A stretch of 64,000 nucleotides of DNA from Rhodobacter sp. (lineage in GTDB: Bacteria; Pseudomonadota; Alphaproteobacteria; Rhodobacterales; Rhodobacteraceae), in NCBI GenBank assembly GCA_020637515.1, contig JACKKG010000001.1, positions 620,001 to 684,000 on the forward strand, written 5' to 3'. This document shows positions 24,758 to 33,570 of this stretch, piece by piece. A program made the translations under genes and the position numbers. Position 1 is the first letter of the stretch, and every line of letters begins with the position of its first letter. Under the pieces are notes generated by a model. It made no database searches. It had not been told where the DNA came from and saw only the letters and a list, made by a program, of their open reading frames with translations.

Positions 24758-25708
24758 TCAGGCGATGGCGTGACGGTGCGCGGCGGCGTAGCGGCCGGTG
24801 ACATGATGTTCGAGCTGGCGCTCGACATCGCCCAGCATGGACGAGGCACCGATGCGGAACAGGTCGGGTTCGAGCCAGGGGCGACCCAGCTCTTCCTTCA
24901 TCAGGATCTGCCAGGCGATGGCATCCTTGGCGGTCTTCAACCCGCCCGCCGGCTTGAAGCCGATCCGGTAGCCCGTCCGCTCGCCATAGTCGCGCAGCGC
25001 CCGCACCATGGTCAGGCTGACCGGAAGCGTGGCGTTCACCCCCTCTTTCCCGGTCGAGGTCTTGATGAAATCCGCCCCCGCCTGCATCGCCACCATCGAC
25101 GCCGCATAGACATTCGACAGCGTGACCAGATCCCCGGTCGCCAGAATCGCCTTCATGTGCGCCGCGCCGCTGGCCTCGCGCATGGCGGCGATCTCATCGT
25201 AAAGGGCGGTCCAGTCGCCGGCAAAGACATGCGCGCGGGTGATGACGATGTCGATTTCGTCGGCGCCGTGATCGACGGCATAGCGGATCTCGGCCAGGCG
25301 CAGGTCCAGCGGCATCAGCCCCGCCGGAAACCCGGTGGCGACCGAGGCCACGGGAATCCCCGCGTTGGACAGCGCCCGCTTGGCCGCGCCCACCATCGTC
25401 GGATAGACGCAGACCGCGCCGGTTTTCGGCATCTCGGACAGGCCCAGACCCTGGACGATGTGATCGGCCAGCGGGCGCCGCGCCTTGGCACACAGGCGCG
25501 CCACGCGGTCCTCGGTGTCGTCGCCGGACAGCGTTGTCAGGTCGGTGCAGCGGATCGCATTCACCAGCCAGGCGGCCTGATGCTCTTTCTTCACGCTGCG
25601 CCGCGTGGTCAGCGTGGCGGCGCGGCGCTCGGCGGCGGGGCGGTTGACCTGCACGCGGTCGAACCAGTCGGTCGTCAGCGGCAATCCGGGGTTTCTGGCG
25701 TGCGTCAT
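24758..25708 (-). CDS. deoC: Deoxyribose-phosphate aldolase
   Basis: 316 aa from the ATG at 25708. Class I aldolase: the Schiff-base lysine is K216 in GADFIKTSTGK, the second lysine is in GFKPAGG, and EIDIVITRAHV and MKAILATGDL line the barrel. It splits 2-deoxyribose 5-phosphate into acetaldehyde and glyceraldehyde 3-phosphate. The length is that of the long (animal-like) DeoC group rather than the roughly 220-260 aa bacterial form. It is the first gene of a two-gene operon with the ALDH16 gene. Confidence 0.93.
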   Translation of the reverse strand: MTHARNPGLPLTTDWFDRVQVNRPAAERRAATLTTRRSVKKEHQAAWLVNAIRCTDLTTLSGDDTEDRVARLCAKARRPLADHIVQGLGLSEMPKTGAVCVYPTMVGAAKRALSNAGIPVASVATGFPAGLMPLDLRLAEIRYAVDHGADEIDIVITRAHVFAGDWTALYDEIAAMREASGAAHMKAILATGDLVTLSNVYAASMVAMQAGADFIKTSTGKEGVNATLPVSLTMVRALRDYGERTGYRIGFKPAGGLKTAKDAIAWQILMKEELGRPWLEPDLFRIGASSMLGDVERQLEHHVTGRYAAAHRHAIA

Positions 25709-25776
25709 GATGCGTCCGGCAGGGATATGGAACGCGCGATTATGCGCGGGCGCCGGCTGCCGCGCAATCCCCGTCC

Positions 25777-25790
25777 TGACCAACCGGTCA
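25777..25790. promoter_or_regulatory. Dyad in the deoC / ABC ATPase intergenic region
   Basis: TGACC (25777-25781), AACC, GGTCA (25786-25790), lying 69 bp upstream of the deoC start in the divergent intergenic region. A possible repressor site; no regulator gene is adjacent. TTGACA at 25823-25828 is a candidate -35 for the ABC gene, with a poor -10. Confidence 0.35.
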
Positions 25791-25876
25791 AAACACGGGG
25801 CCGTGCACGGGCGCATGGCAAATTGACATTCCGCCCCCCCGATCATAACCAAGTGCAACGGTAGGGATTACTGTCG

Positions 25877-26965
25877 ATGACCGAACTGCCCAAGACCCTG
25901 ACCTTCCGGATGCCGGCTGAGGCCTCGCCGCTGGGCTATCGCCAGCGGCCGACCACGCCCCTGCTGGAGGTCGAGCGCCTGCGCAAGACCTTTGCCCATG
26001 CCGATGCGCCGGCGGTGCACCGCGTCTCGCTGGCGCTGGGCGATGGCGAGCTGCTGGCGCTGCTGGGGCCGTCGGGCTGCGGCAAGACAACCACCCTCAG
26101 GATGATCGGCGGGTTCGAGCAGCCCGACGAGGGGCGCATCACCTTTCAGGGCCACGACATCACCCACCTGCCGCCCGAATCCCGTGGCATCGGCTTCGTC
26201 TTTCAGGACTATGCGCTGTTCCCGCATCTGAGCGTGCTGGACAACGTCAAGTTCGGACTGCGCGCCCTGCCCCGCGCCCAGGCGCAGGACCGCGCCGACG
26301 AGATGCTGCGCCTTGTCGGTCTGTCCGACCTGGGCAAGCGGCGCCCGCACCAGCTTTCCGGCGGCCAGCAACAGCGGGTCGCGCTGGCGAGGGCGCTCGC
26401 CGTCGCGCCCAAGCTGATCTTGCTGGACGAACCCTTTTCGAACCTCGACGCCAAGATGCGCGTGGAAACCCGGCAAGAGGTGCGCCGCCTGCTGAAAAAG
26501 ACCGGCGCCACCGGCATTCTGGTGACCCACGACCAGGAGGAAGCCCTGGCGCTGGCCGACCGCATCGCGGTGATGGACGGCGGGCGCGTGGTGCAGGTCG
26601 GCACCCCGGACGAGATCTACCGCAACCCGGTCAGCGAATTCGTCGCGAATTTCATCGGTCGGTCGAACTTTCTGTCCGGCACGGCGACCGGCATGACCGT
26701 GCAGACCGACTTTGGCAACCTGCCGATGTCGCGCGCGGCGAATGGCGCGGTACGCCTGGCGGTGCGTCCCGAACAGATCATGCTCATGCCCGACCCCGAG
26801 GGCACCGCAACCATCGTCGGGCGCGAATTCCGGGGACATGACCAGATCTACTGGGTGCAGCAGGGCGACACCTGCCTCGAGGTGATCTCGGGGCCCGGGC
26901 AGCAATATGCCATCGGCGCGCGCGTGACGATGCGCATCTGCGATTGCGTGGTTCCGCTTACCTGA
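25877..26965 (+). CDS. ABC transporter ATP-binding protein, PotA/FbpC type (orphan)
   Basis: 362 aa. Walker A GPSGCGKTT at 64-72, Q-loop FVFQDYALFPHLS, signature LSGGQQQR, Walker B LILLDEPFSNLDAK and H-loop VTHDQEEAL. The C-terminal about 110 residues resemble a TOBE domain (VRLAVRPEQIMLM), as in importers of spermidine/putrescine or ferric iron. No permease or binding protein is nearby, so the partner subunits must be encoded elsewhere. Substrate unknown. Confidence 0.88.
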   Translation: MTELPKTLTFRMPAEASPLGYRQRPTTPLLEVERLRKTFAHADAPAVHRVSLALGDGELLALLGPSGCGKTTTLRMIGGFEQPDEGRITFQGHDITHLPPESRGIGFVFQDYALFPHLSVLDNVKFGLRALPRAQAQDRADEMLRLVGLSDLGKRRPHQLSGGQQQRVALARALAVAPKLILLDEPFSNLDAKMRVETRQEVRRLLKKTGATGILVTHDQEEALALADRIAVMDGGRVVQVGTPDEIYRNPVSEFVANFIGRSNFLSGTATGMTVQTDFGNLPMSRAANGAVRLAVRPEQIMLMPDPEGTATIVGREFRGHDQIYWVQQGDTCLEVISGPGQQYAIGARVTMRICDCVVPLT

Positions 26966-26992
26966 GCGCACCTCGCTTTTCCGGCTGCGCGC

Positions 26993-27013
26993 TTTGCGCT
27001 AATCTGGCGCAAA
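26993..27013. promoter_or_regulatory. Inverted repeat between ABC ATPase and lytic transglycosylase
   Basis: TTTGCGC (26993-26999), TAATCTG, GCGCAAA (27007-27013), a perfect 7-bp dyad 23 bp upstream of the transglycosylase start. It could be a weak terminator of the ABC gene or an operator. Confidence 0.35.
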
Positions 27014-27036
27014 CAAGAACAGAGCAGGCCCCCCGA

Positions 27037-28410
27037 ATGCAGCTGCGCGCCGGACTTATCTGGCTTTTCACCATCCTGGCGATGACCGCCGAAAGCGCGG
27101 CCTCGGTCGAACGCTCGCCGTTCCCGCAGCCGCGCCCGACCGGCGGCGAGGCCCCGCCCCCGCAGACTCGGTTGGTGCAAGACAGCGCCACCGCCCCGGC
27201 CCGTTCGCGCCATCCGCAGGCGCGCCCCCAGGGGCTTCGCGCGCCGCAGGCCGGCACCGTCACCGCGACCCCGCGCGCGGGCCGGCGTGACCCTCAGTTC
27301 GACCGCTGGCTTGCCGGGTTTCGGCGCCGCGCGCTGAACGCCGGCATTCGGGCGCGCACCCTGGACACGGCCTTTGCCGGCGTCAGCCCCGACCCCGACA
27401 TCTTGCAGCGCGAGGCCCACCAGCCCGAATTCAGCCGCCCGATCTGGGCCTATCTGGACAGCGCCGTTTCCCGCAGCCGGATCGAGAACGGCCAGCGCGC
27501 CCTGCGCGAGAACCGTCGCGTCCTGGACGAGATCGAAGCCCGCTATGGCGTGGACCGCGAGGTTGTCGTCGCGGTCTGGGGCATGGAAAGCGCCTATGGC
27601 ACGCTCAGGGGGCAGACGCCGATCATTCCGGCGCTGGCAACGCTGGCCATGGGCTCTCGCCGGTCGGATTTCTACGAACAGCAACTGATCGGCGCGCTGC
27701 GCATCCTGCAATCGGGCGACGTGGACGCGCGGCACATGACCGGCAGTTGGGCCGGCGCGATGGGCCACACGCAGTTCATCCCGACCAGCTACCTGGCCTA
27801 TGCGGTGGATTTCCGGGGCGACGGCGTGCGCGACATCTGGTCCGACGATCCGACCGATTCGCTGGCATCGACCGCCGCCTATCTGGCCAGCCACGGCTGG
27901 CAGCGCGGGCAACCCTGGGGGGTCGAGGTCCAGGTGCCGCGCGATTTCAACCCGCGCCTGGCCAACACCAGCCGCGATGTCGCGGAATGGCGGCGGCTGG
28001 GCCTGCGACCGGTTCGCGGCTCTGACCTGCCGCGTTCGGGCGAGGCGACCTTGCTGTTCCCGGCGGGGGCGCGCGGGCCGGCGATCCTGACCTTCCGCAA
28101 CTTCCGCGTCATCAAGCGATACAACAACGCCGATGCCTATGCGATCGCCGTGGGCCATCTGGCCGACCGACTGCGCGGCGGGCGCGCCTTTGTCGGCGAC
28201 TGGCCGCGCGACGACCGCCCCCTGAACCGCGCCGAGCGCGAGGAGCTGCAACGCCTGCTGGCGCGCGCGGGACACTATAGCGGCACCATCGACGGGCGGG
28301 TGGGCCAGGGCACGCTGGCAGGGGTGCGGGACTGGCAGGCGGCAAACGGGATGCCGCCCGACGGCTATGTCTCGTTGGCGCTGCTCGATGCCATGCGCCG
28401 CCGGCGCTGA
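27037..28410 (+). CDS. Lytic murein transglycosylase, MltB family, with peptidoglycan-binding domain
   Basis: 457 aa from the ATG at 27037. The signal peptide MQLRAGLIWLFTILAMTAESAAS is followed by a Pro/Arg-rich linker, then an SLT_2 catalytic domain (about 90-380) with the catalytic Glu in VAVWGMESAYGTLRG and GSWAGAMGHTQFIPTSYLAYAVDF. The C-terminal 60 residues are a PG_binding_1 domain (LLARAGHYSGTIDGRVGQGT). It cleaves the MurNAc-GlcNAc bond with 1,6-anhydro product formation in the periplasm. Confidence 0.92.
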   Translation: MQLRAGLIWLFTILAMTAESAASVERSPFPQPRPTGGEAPPPQTRLVQDSATAPARSRHPQARPQGLRAPQAGTVTATPRAGRRDPQFDRWLAGFRRRALNAGIRARTLDTAFAGVSPDPDILQREAHQPEFSRPIWAYLDSAVSRSRIENGQRALRENRRVLDEIEARYGVDREVVVAVWGMESAYGTLRGQTPIIPALATLAMGSRRSDFYEQQLIGALRILQSGDVDARHMTGSWAGAMGHTQFIPTSYLAYAVDFRGDGVRDIWSDDPTDSLASTAAYLASHGWQRGQPWGVEVQVPRDFNPRLANTSRDVAEWRRLGLRPVRGSDLPRSGEATLLFPAGARGPAILTFRNFRVIKRYNNADAYAIAVGHLADRLRGGRAFVGDWPRDDRPLNRAEREELQRLLARAGHYSGTIDGRVGQGTLAGVRDWQAANGMPPDGYVSLALLDAMRRRR

Positions 28411-28414
28411 GCGA

Positions 28415-29251
28415 TCAGCGCAGGTGACGGGCGTGCCAATCCAGATGCGCGCCCATCAGACTGCCGATGAAGTAATAGGAATGGTCGTATCCCGGATGCA
28501 GGGTCAGCTCCAGCGGCTGGCCCGCCGCCTCGCACGCGGCGGCCAGCCGGTCAGGCCTGAGCTGGCTTTCGAGGAACCCGTCCGCCGCGCCCTGGTCCAC
28601 CCGCATCGCCTGCACCCGGGCGCCACCCGCGATCAGGCGGCAGGCGTCATAATCGGCCCAGGCCGCCGGATCGGCGCCCAGATACCCGCCCAGCGCCTTT
28701 TGCCCCCAGGGGCAATCCGTCGGCGCGACGATCGGCGCAAAGGCACTGACCGAGCGGAAGCGGCCCGGATTGCGCAGCGCCACCGTCAGCGCGCCGTGTC
28801 CGCCCATGGAATGACCCATGATCGCCTGTCGCCCCATATCGACCGGGAAATGCTGCGCGATCAGCGCGGGCAGTTCGGATTCGACATAGCTGCGCATCCG
28901 GTAATGGCGCGACCAGGGCGCCTGGGTCGCATCCACATAGAACCCGGCCCCCAGGCCAAAGTCATAGGCCCCCTCGGGGTCGTCGGGCACATCCGACCCG
29001 CGCGGGCTGGTGTCGGGCGCGACGAACACCAGACCCAGCCGGGCGCAGGCGGCGCGGAATTCGCCCTTTTCGGTGACATTGGCCCATGAACAGGTCAGCC
29101 CCGACAGATACCAGACCACGGGGCGCGGGCCATTCCCGGCGGCCTCGGGCAGGAACACGCTGAACTCCATCGGCGTGCCGGTCTGGGCGCTGTCATGGCG
29201 CCAGACCTCTTGCCAGCCGCCATGCGCGCGCCAGCGTTGCAAACGCTCCAT
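28415..29251 (-). CDS. fghA: S-formylglutathione hydrolase
   Basis: 278 aa esterase-D-type serine hydrolase. Nucleophile S148 is in MGHSMGGHGA, the Asp is about D224 in VDQGAADGFL and H257 is in HPGYDHSYYFI; WYLSGLTCSWANVTEKG is the family N-terminal block. It hydrolyses S-formylglutathione to formate and glutathione, the second step of glutathione-dependent formaldehyde oxidation. Its ATG shares one base with the stop of frmA (TGATG), so the two are coupled. Confidence 0.95.
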   Translation of the reverse strand: MERLQRWRAHGGWQEVWRHDSAQTGTPMEFSVFLPEAAGNGPRPVVWYLSGLTCSWANVTEKGEFRAACARLGLVFVAPDTSPRGSDVPDDPEGAYDFGLGAGFYVDATQAPWSRHYRMRSYVESELPALIAQHFPVDMGRQAIMGHSMGGHGALTVALRNPGRFRSVSAFAPIVAPTDCPWGQKALGGYLGADPAAWADYDACRLIAGGARVQAMRVDQGAADGFLESQLRPDRLAAACEAAGQPLELTLHPGYDHSYYFIGSLMGAHLDWHARHLR

Positions 29252-30360
29252 CAGAACACCACGACCGAGCGGATCGACTTGCCGGCGTGCATCAGGTCGA
29301 AGCCCTTGTTGATCTCTTCCAGCGTCAAGGTGTGGGTGATCATGGGATCGATCTCGATTTTCTTGTTCATGTACCAATCGACGATCTTGGGCACATCCGT
29401 GCGACCGCGCGCGCCGCCAAAGGCGCTGCCCTTCCAGACCCGGCCGGTGACCAACTGGAACGGCCGGGTGCTGATTTCCTTGCCGGCCTCGGCCACGCCG
29501 ATCACGGTGGAAACGCCCCAGCCGCGATGGCACGCTTCCAGCGCCTGACGCATCACCGTGGTGTTGCCGGTGCAGTCAAAGGTGTAATCCGCACCGCCGT
29601 CGGTCATTTCGACCAGCTTGGCCACGATGTCGCCGTCGATCGTGGTGGGGTTGACGAAATCGGTCATGCCGAACATGCGGCCCCACTGGGCCTTGTCGTC
29701 GTTGATATCGACACCGATGATCTTGTCGGCGCCGACCAGGCGCGCGCCCTGGATCACGTTCAGGCCGATCCCGCCCAGACCGAAGACCACGACATTCGCG
29801 CCGGGCGTCACCTTGGCCGAGTTGATGACCGCGCCCACCCCGGTGGTCACGCCACAGCCGATGTAGCAGGCCTTGTCGAACGGCGCGTCCTCGCGGATTT
29901 TCGCGACGGCGATTTCCGGCAGCACGGTGAAGTTCGAAAAGGTCGAACACCCCATGTAGTGGTAGATCGTCTGCCCCTTGTAGCTGAAGCGACTGGTGCC
30001 ATCGGGCATCAGCCCCTTGCCCTGCGTCGCCCGGATCGCGGTGCACAGGTTGGTCTTGCCCGACAGGCAGCTTTTGCACTGGCGGCATTCGGGCGTATAC
30101 AGCGGGATCACGTGATCGCCCGGCTTGACCGAGGTCACACCGCGCCCGACCTCGCGCACGATGCCGGCACCCTCGTGGCCCAGGATCGACGGAAAGATCC
30201 CCTCGCTGTCGAATCCGTCCAGCGTGTAGGCGTCGGTGTGGCAGATGCCGGTCGCCATGATCTCGACCAGAACTTCGCCGTCCTTGGGCCCTTCCAGATC
30301 CAGTTCGACGATCTCGAGGGGTTTCTTCGCCTCGAAGGCGACGGCGGCACGGGTTTTCAT
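29251..30360 (-). CDS. frmA: S-(hydroxymethyl)glutathione dehydrogenase / class III alcohol dehydrogenase
   Basis: 369 aa (also called adhC, flhA or adhI). Catalytic-zinc ligands C40, H62, E63 and C169; structural-zinc cysteines C92, C95, C98 and C106. Rossmann motif VVFGLGGIGLNVIQGARLVGA. It oxidises the spontaneous formaldehyde-glutathione adduct with NAD+ in the cytoplasm. Paired with fghA, it gives a complete two-step formaldehyde-to-formate route. Formaldehyde could come from O-demethylation, which would suit the neighbouring aromatic-type catabolic island. Confidence 0.96.
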   Translation of the reverse strand: MKTRAAVAFEAKKPLEIVELDLEGPKDGEVLVEIMATGICHTDAYTLDGFDSEGIFPSILGHEGAGIVREVGRGVTSVKPGDHVIPLYTPECRQCKSCLSGKTNLCTAIRATQGKGLMPDGTSRFSYKGQTIYHYMGCSTFSNFTVLPEIAVAKIREDAPFDKACYIGCGVTTGVGAVINSAKVTPGANVVVFGLGGIGLNVIQGARLVGADKIIGVDINDDKAQWGRMFGMTDFVNPTTIDGDIVAKLVEMTDGGADYTFDCTGNTTVMRQALEACHRGWGVSTVIGVAEAGKEISTRPFQLVTGRVWKGSAFGGARGRTDVPKIVDWYMNKKIEIDPMITHTLTLEEINKGFDLMHAGKSIRSVVVF

Positions 30361-30464
30361 GAGGGTCCTCCGGGGTTTTCGGCTTGCGGCAGACTAGCCG
30401 CACCCGGGGACCTGGCACAATGCCGGATGCGACGGATCGTTACCCCGGCCCGTCACCGAAAGGA

Positions 30465-30492
30465 CGGGAGGGGGGGCGCGCCCCCCCTCCCG
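30465..30492. terminator. Perfect 28-bp G/C palindrome between the SBP gene and frmA
   Basis: Bases 30465-30492 are a perfect palindrome (CGGGAG, G-run, CGCG centre, C-run, CTCCCG). It begins 8 bp beyond the stop of the substrate-binding protein gene and probably ends the long leftward operon. On the minus strand the arm is followed by TCCTTTC, a weak U tract. Confidence 0.75.
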
Positions 30493-30499
30493 CAAGGGA

Positions 30500-31672
30500 T
30501 CAGAACGGTTCGACCTGTTGCACCCAGACGCCATCCTGGACCTGGTCGATCGAAACCAGTTCGGGCATGGCGTGGTTGTTCACAAAGGTCTGCTCGCCGT
30601 AACTGGTGAAATCCTGGTGATGGCTGGCCTGCGCGGCGGCGACGAAACCGTCGGTCGTCAGATCCGTGCCGGCGGCGTCCAGACAGGACAGGAACCAGTT
30701 CGTATAGGAATAGGCGATCATCGCGTTCTCGTCCGGGTCGGCGTTGTAGGCCGCGCGATACGATTCGATAAAGGCATGGGCGTCGGGTTCGGTGGTATCC
30801 ATCGGATACATCTTCCACCCGCCGACCCCATAGAGCCCGTTCACATCCGCGCCGCCCAGCGCCGCCACCAGCGAGGCCCGGCCGGGAATGCCGGTCAGCA
30901 CCTTGACGTCGGTCCAGCCCAGCTTGTTCACCTCGGACATGACGCCCACGGTCTCGCGGATGATGGTGCCCGCGATGATGAGGTCGCAGTTCGCGGCCCG
31001 GCAGCGTGCCACCTGCGAGGAAAAGTCGATCTCGCCCGGCCGATACGAGGCGTCCTCGACGACCTCCATGCCCAGGCTGGCCATTGCCGGAACGACGCCC
31101 GCACGCATCAGATCGCCGAACGGCCCCTCCATCATGATCAGGCCGACCCGCTGCGAGCCCCAGACGGGGATCATGCGTTCCATCGCCTTCTGCATGGTCG
31201 TGTTGTAGTTCTGCACCGTGGTGAACAGCAGCGGCGAGTTGCCCGCGACCTGGTGCATGACGGCCGACGCCGCCCAGGGCGCAAAGACGATGGTGCCCGC
31301 TTCGACGGCCTGGCCGATGGTCGCCGCGTTGGTGCCCGATCCGAACGGGTTCAGCAGCGCGAACACCTCGTCCGAGCGGATCAGCTTTTGCACCGCGCGC
31401 ACGGCCAACTGCGGCTGGCCGCCGTTGTCCTCGACGATGAAGCGGATCTGGCGGCCGTGGACACCGCCGGCCGCGTTGGCCTGGGCAATCGCCAGTTCGG
31501 TCGCGTTGCGCAGCCGTGCCATGCCGGCGGCGGCGGGACCGGACAGGTCGAGATGCGTGCCGATGACGATCTCATCGGCGCTGACTCCGGCGGCGCGCGC
31601 CGGGCGCAGACTGCCGCCAAGCGCCAGGGCCGCGGCACTGGTGGCGAGCATCTGACGACGGTTCATAGTCAT
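30500..31672 (-). CDS. HAAT-type ABC transporter substrate-binding protein
   Basis: 390 aa. The N-terminus MTMNRRQMLATSAAALALGGSLRPARA is a signal with twin-arginine character. The mature part is a LivK-like periplasmic binding fold: IVIGTHLDLSGPAAAGMARLRNATELAIAQANAAGG. GGAGGAAG precedes the ATG at 31672. It is the last gene of the leftward operon that also encodes livHMGF, so it should deliver that transporter's ligand. The ligand is unknown; from its neighbours an aromatic or terpenoid acid is more likely than branched-chain amino acids. Confidence 0.85.
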   Translation of the reverse strand: MTMNRRQMLATSAAALALGGSLRPARAAGVSADEIVIGTHLDLSGPAAAGMARLRNATELAIAQANAAGGVHGRQIRFIVEDNGGQPQLAVRAVQKLIRSDEVFALLNPFGSGTNAATIGQAVEAGTIVFAPWAASAVMHQVAGNSPLLFTTVQNYNTTMQKAMERMIPVWGSQRVGLIMMEGPFGDLMRAGVVPAMASLGMEVVEDASYRPGEIDFSSQVARCRAANCDLIIAGTIIRETVGVMSEVNKLGWTDVKVLTGIPGRASLVAALGGADVNGLYGVGGWKMYPMDTTEPDAHAFIESYRAAYNADPDENAMIAYSYTNWFLSCLDAAGTDLTTDGFVAAAQASHHQDFTSYGEQTFVNNHAMPELVSIDQVQDGVWVQQVEPF

Positions 31673-31742
31673 GACTTCCTCCCATGTTGGGTTTGACGGG
31701 GTGATCGTGTGTTCGGCATGTCCTCCACTCCCTCCTGCCGCC

Positions 31743-33566
31743 TCAGGCGGGATACATGCCGTCGATGAGGGTCGCGTATTTCTGCGCGATGACCTTGCGT
31801 TTCAGCTTCATCGTGGGGGTCAGCTCTTCGTCCTCGGGGGTGAGAAGCTGGTCGATGATGCGGAAATCCTTGATCTGTTCAACCCGGGCGAGACGGGGAT
31901 TCACGGCCGCGATCTCGGCGCGGATCAGATCGACCACGGCCGCCGCGCGCGTCAGGCTGGCGAAATCCGTATAGGGAATCGCGTTGTCCTGCGCGAATCG
32001 CGCGACGTGCTCCTGGTCGATCATCACCAGTGCGGTGACGAACCGCTTGCCCTCGCCGATGACCACCGCGTCGGTGATGTAGGGGCTGAACTTGAGCTGG
32101 CTTTCGATCTGCGTGGGCGTGATGTTCTTGCCGCCGGCGGTGATGATGATGTCCTTGATCCGGTCGCGGATCGCCAGATAGCCATGTTCGCTGATCTCGC
32201 CGCAGTCTCCGGTGCGAAGCCAGCCGTCGGGGGTGATCGCCTCGGCCGTCTTTTCGGGTTGCCGCCAGTAGCCGGCAAAGACATTCGCGCCCCGGATCTG
32301 GATTTCTCCCGCCTCGGCGATGCGGATCTCGGTATCGCCCGCCGGAAGACCTGCCCAGCCCAGCTTGATGCCCCGGGTCGGCGTCGCGGTGGCGAATCCC
32401 GCGGTTTCGGTCATGCCGAAGGCCTCGCGCAGTTCGACGCCGATGGACAGGAACCAGCGGATCAGGTCGGGCGGCACCGGCGCCGCGCCGGTCAACGCGC
32501 TGCGGCAATTCTGTAGCCCCAGAAAGATGCGGATGTTGCGGAATGCCAGCCAGGACAGCAGCCGGTCCACCGGGCCCGGCGTCGGCGGATCGCGCCCGTC
32601 GAGCTGGGCCTCGACCCCGGCGCGACCGCGCACCAGGGCCCGGCGATAGACCCAGCGCGCCGGGGCGATGGCGTCGCGCAGGAACAGTTCCACTTGCGAG
32701 TGCATCTTTTCCCAGAATCGCGGCGGTGCAAAGACGATGTGCGGCGCGACCTCGCGGATGTCGTTGGGCACGGTGCCGGCGTTTTCGGGAAAATGGACGA
32801 TCAGCCCCAGCGCGATCGCGTTGAACACCGAAGCCATGCGTTCCGCGATGTGACACAGCGGCAGAAAGGACAGCGATTTGTCCCCGGGGTTGGCGGCCAG
32901 ATACTCGGGCGCCTTGCACATCTGGAACACGGCGTTGCGGTTCGCGATCATCGCCCCCTTGGGCGCCCCCGTGGTGCCCGAGGTATAGACCAGGAACGCC
33001 AGATCGTCCGCCCGGCCCGCGTCGATCGAATCCTCGAAGTCCTGCGCGTGGGTCGCGGCGAGATCGTCGCCGCGTTGCACGAAACCGTCCCAGAATTCCA
33101 CGCCCGGGTCATCGAGGCGGCGCAATCCCTCGCGTTCGATGACGATGATGCGGATCAGCGCCGGGCAGTTGGCACGGACCGACAGGGCCTTGTCCAGTTG
33201 CTCCTGGTTTTCGACCACCAGAACGCGGCACGCCGAATCCTGAAGGATGTATTGCAACTGCTCTGCCGACGCGGTCGGATAGACCCCACAGCCGACGATT
33301 CCCATGGCTTGCGCGCCGATGTCGGCGAAAACCCATTCGGGGCGGTTTTCGGCCAGCACGGCGATGACCTCGCCGCGTTCGACCCCCAGCGCGCCCAGGG
33401 CCAGCCCGACCGCGCGGGCGCGTTCGTAATACTGGGTCCAGCTGTAGCTTTGCCACAGGCCGCGCAGCTTGTGCCTGAGGGCAGGCCGCGCGCCCCATTC
33501 GCGCACGCGGGCGCGGAACACGCGGGCCGGTGTGTCGTGGCCCATGAAGCGGATCTCGGTGCTCAT
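31743..33566 (-). CDS. Long-chain-type acyl-CoA synthetase (AMP-forming)
   Basis: 607 aa from the ATG at 33566. AMP-binding P-loop LVYTSGTTGAPKGAMI (about 178-193), REAFGMTETAGFATATP, the hinge DRIKDIIITAGGKNITPTQIE and C-terminal LTPTMKLKRKVI. The length and the LxxxLxxL-rich insert near 290-340 resemble the long-chain FadD15-like group. It activates a carboxylic acid to its CoA thioester. It starts 5 bp after the livF stop, inside the catabolic operon, so it probably acts on the imported or oxidised compound. Confidence 0.88.
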   Translation of the reverse strand: MSTEIRFMGHDTPARVFRARVREWGARPALRHKLRGLWQSYSWTQYYERARAVGLALGALGVERGEVIAVLAENRPEWVFADIGAQAMGIVGCGVYPTASAEQLQYILQDSACRVLVVENQEQLDKALSVRANCPALIRIIVIEREGLRRLDDPGVEFWDGFVQRGDDLAATHAQDFEDSIDAGRADDLAFLVYTSGTTGAPKGAMIANRNAVFQMCKAPEYLAANPGDKSLSFLPLCHIAERMASVFNAIALGLIVHFPENAGTVPNDIREVAPHIVFAPPRFWEKMHSQVELFLRDAIAPARWVYRRALVRGRAGVEAQLDGRDPPTPGPVDRLLSWLAFRNIRIFLGLQNCRSALTGAAPVPPDLIRWFLSIGVELREAFGMTETAGFATATPTRGIKLGWAGLPAGDTEIRIAEAGEIQIRGANVFAGYWRQPEKTAEAITPDGWLRTGDCGEISEHGYLAIRDRIKDIIITAGGKNITPTQIESQLKFSPYITDAVVIGEGKRFVTALVMIDQEHVARFAQDNAIPYTDFASLTRAAAVVDLIRAEIAAVNPRLARVEQIKDFRIIDQLLTPEDEELTPTMKLKRKVIAQKYATLIDGMYPA

Positions 33567-33570
33567 CGGC

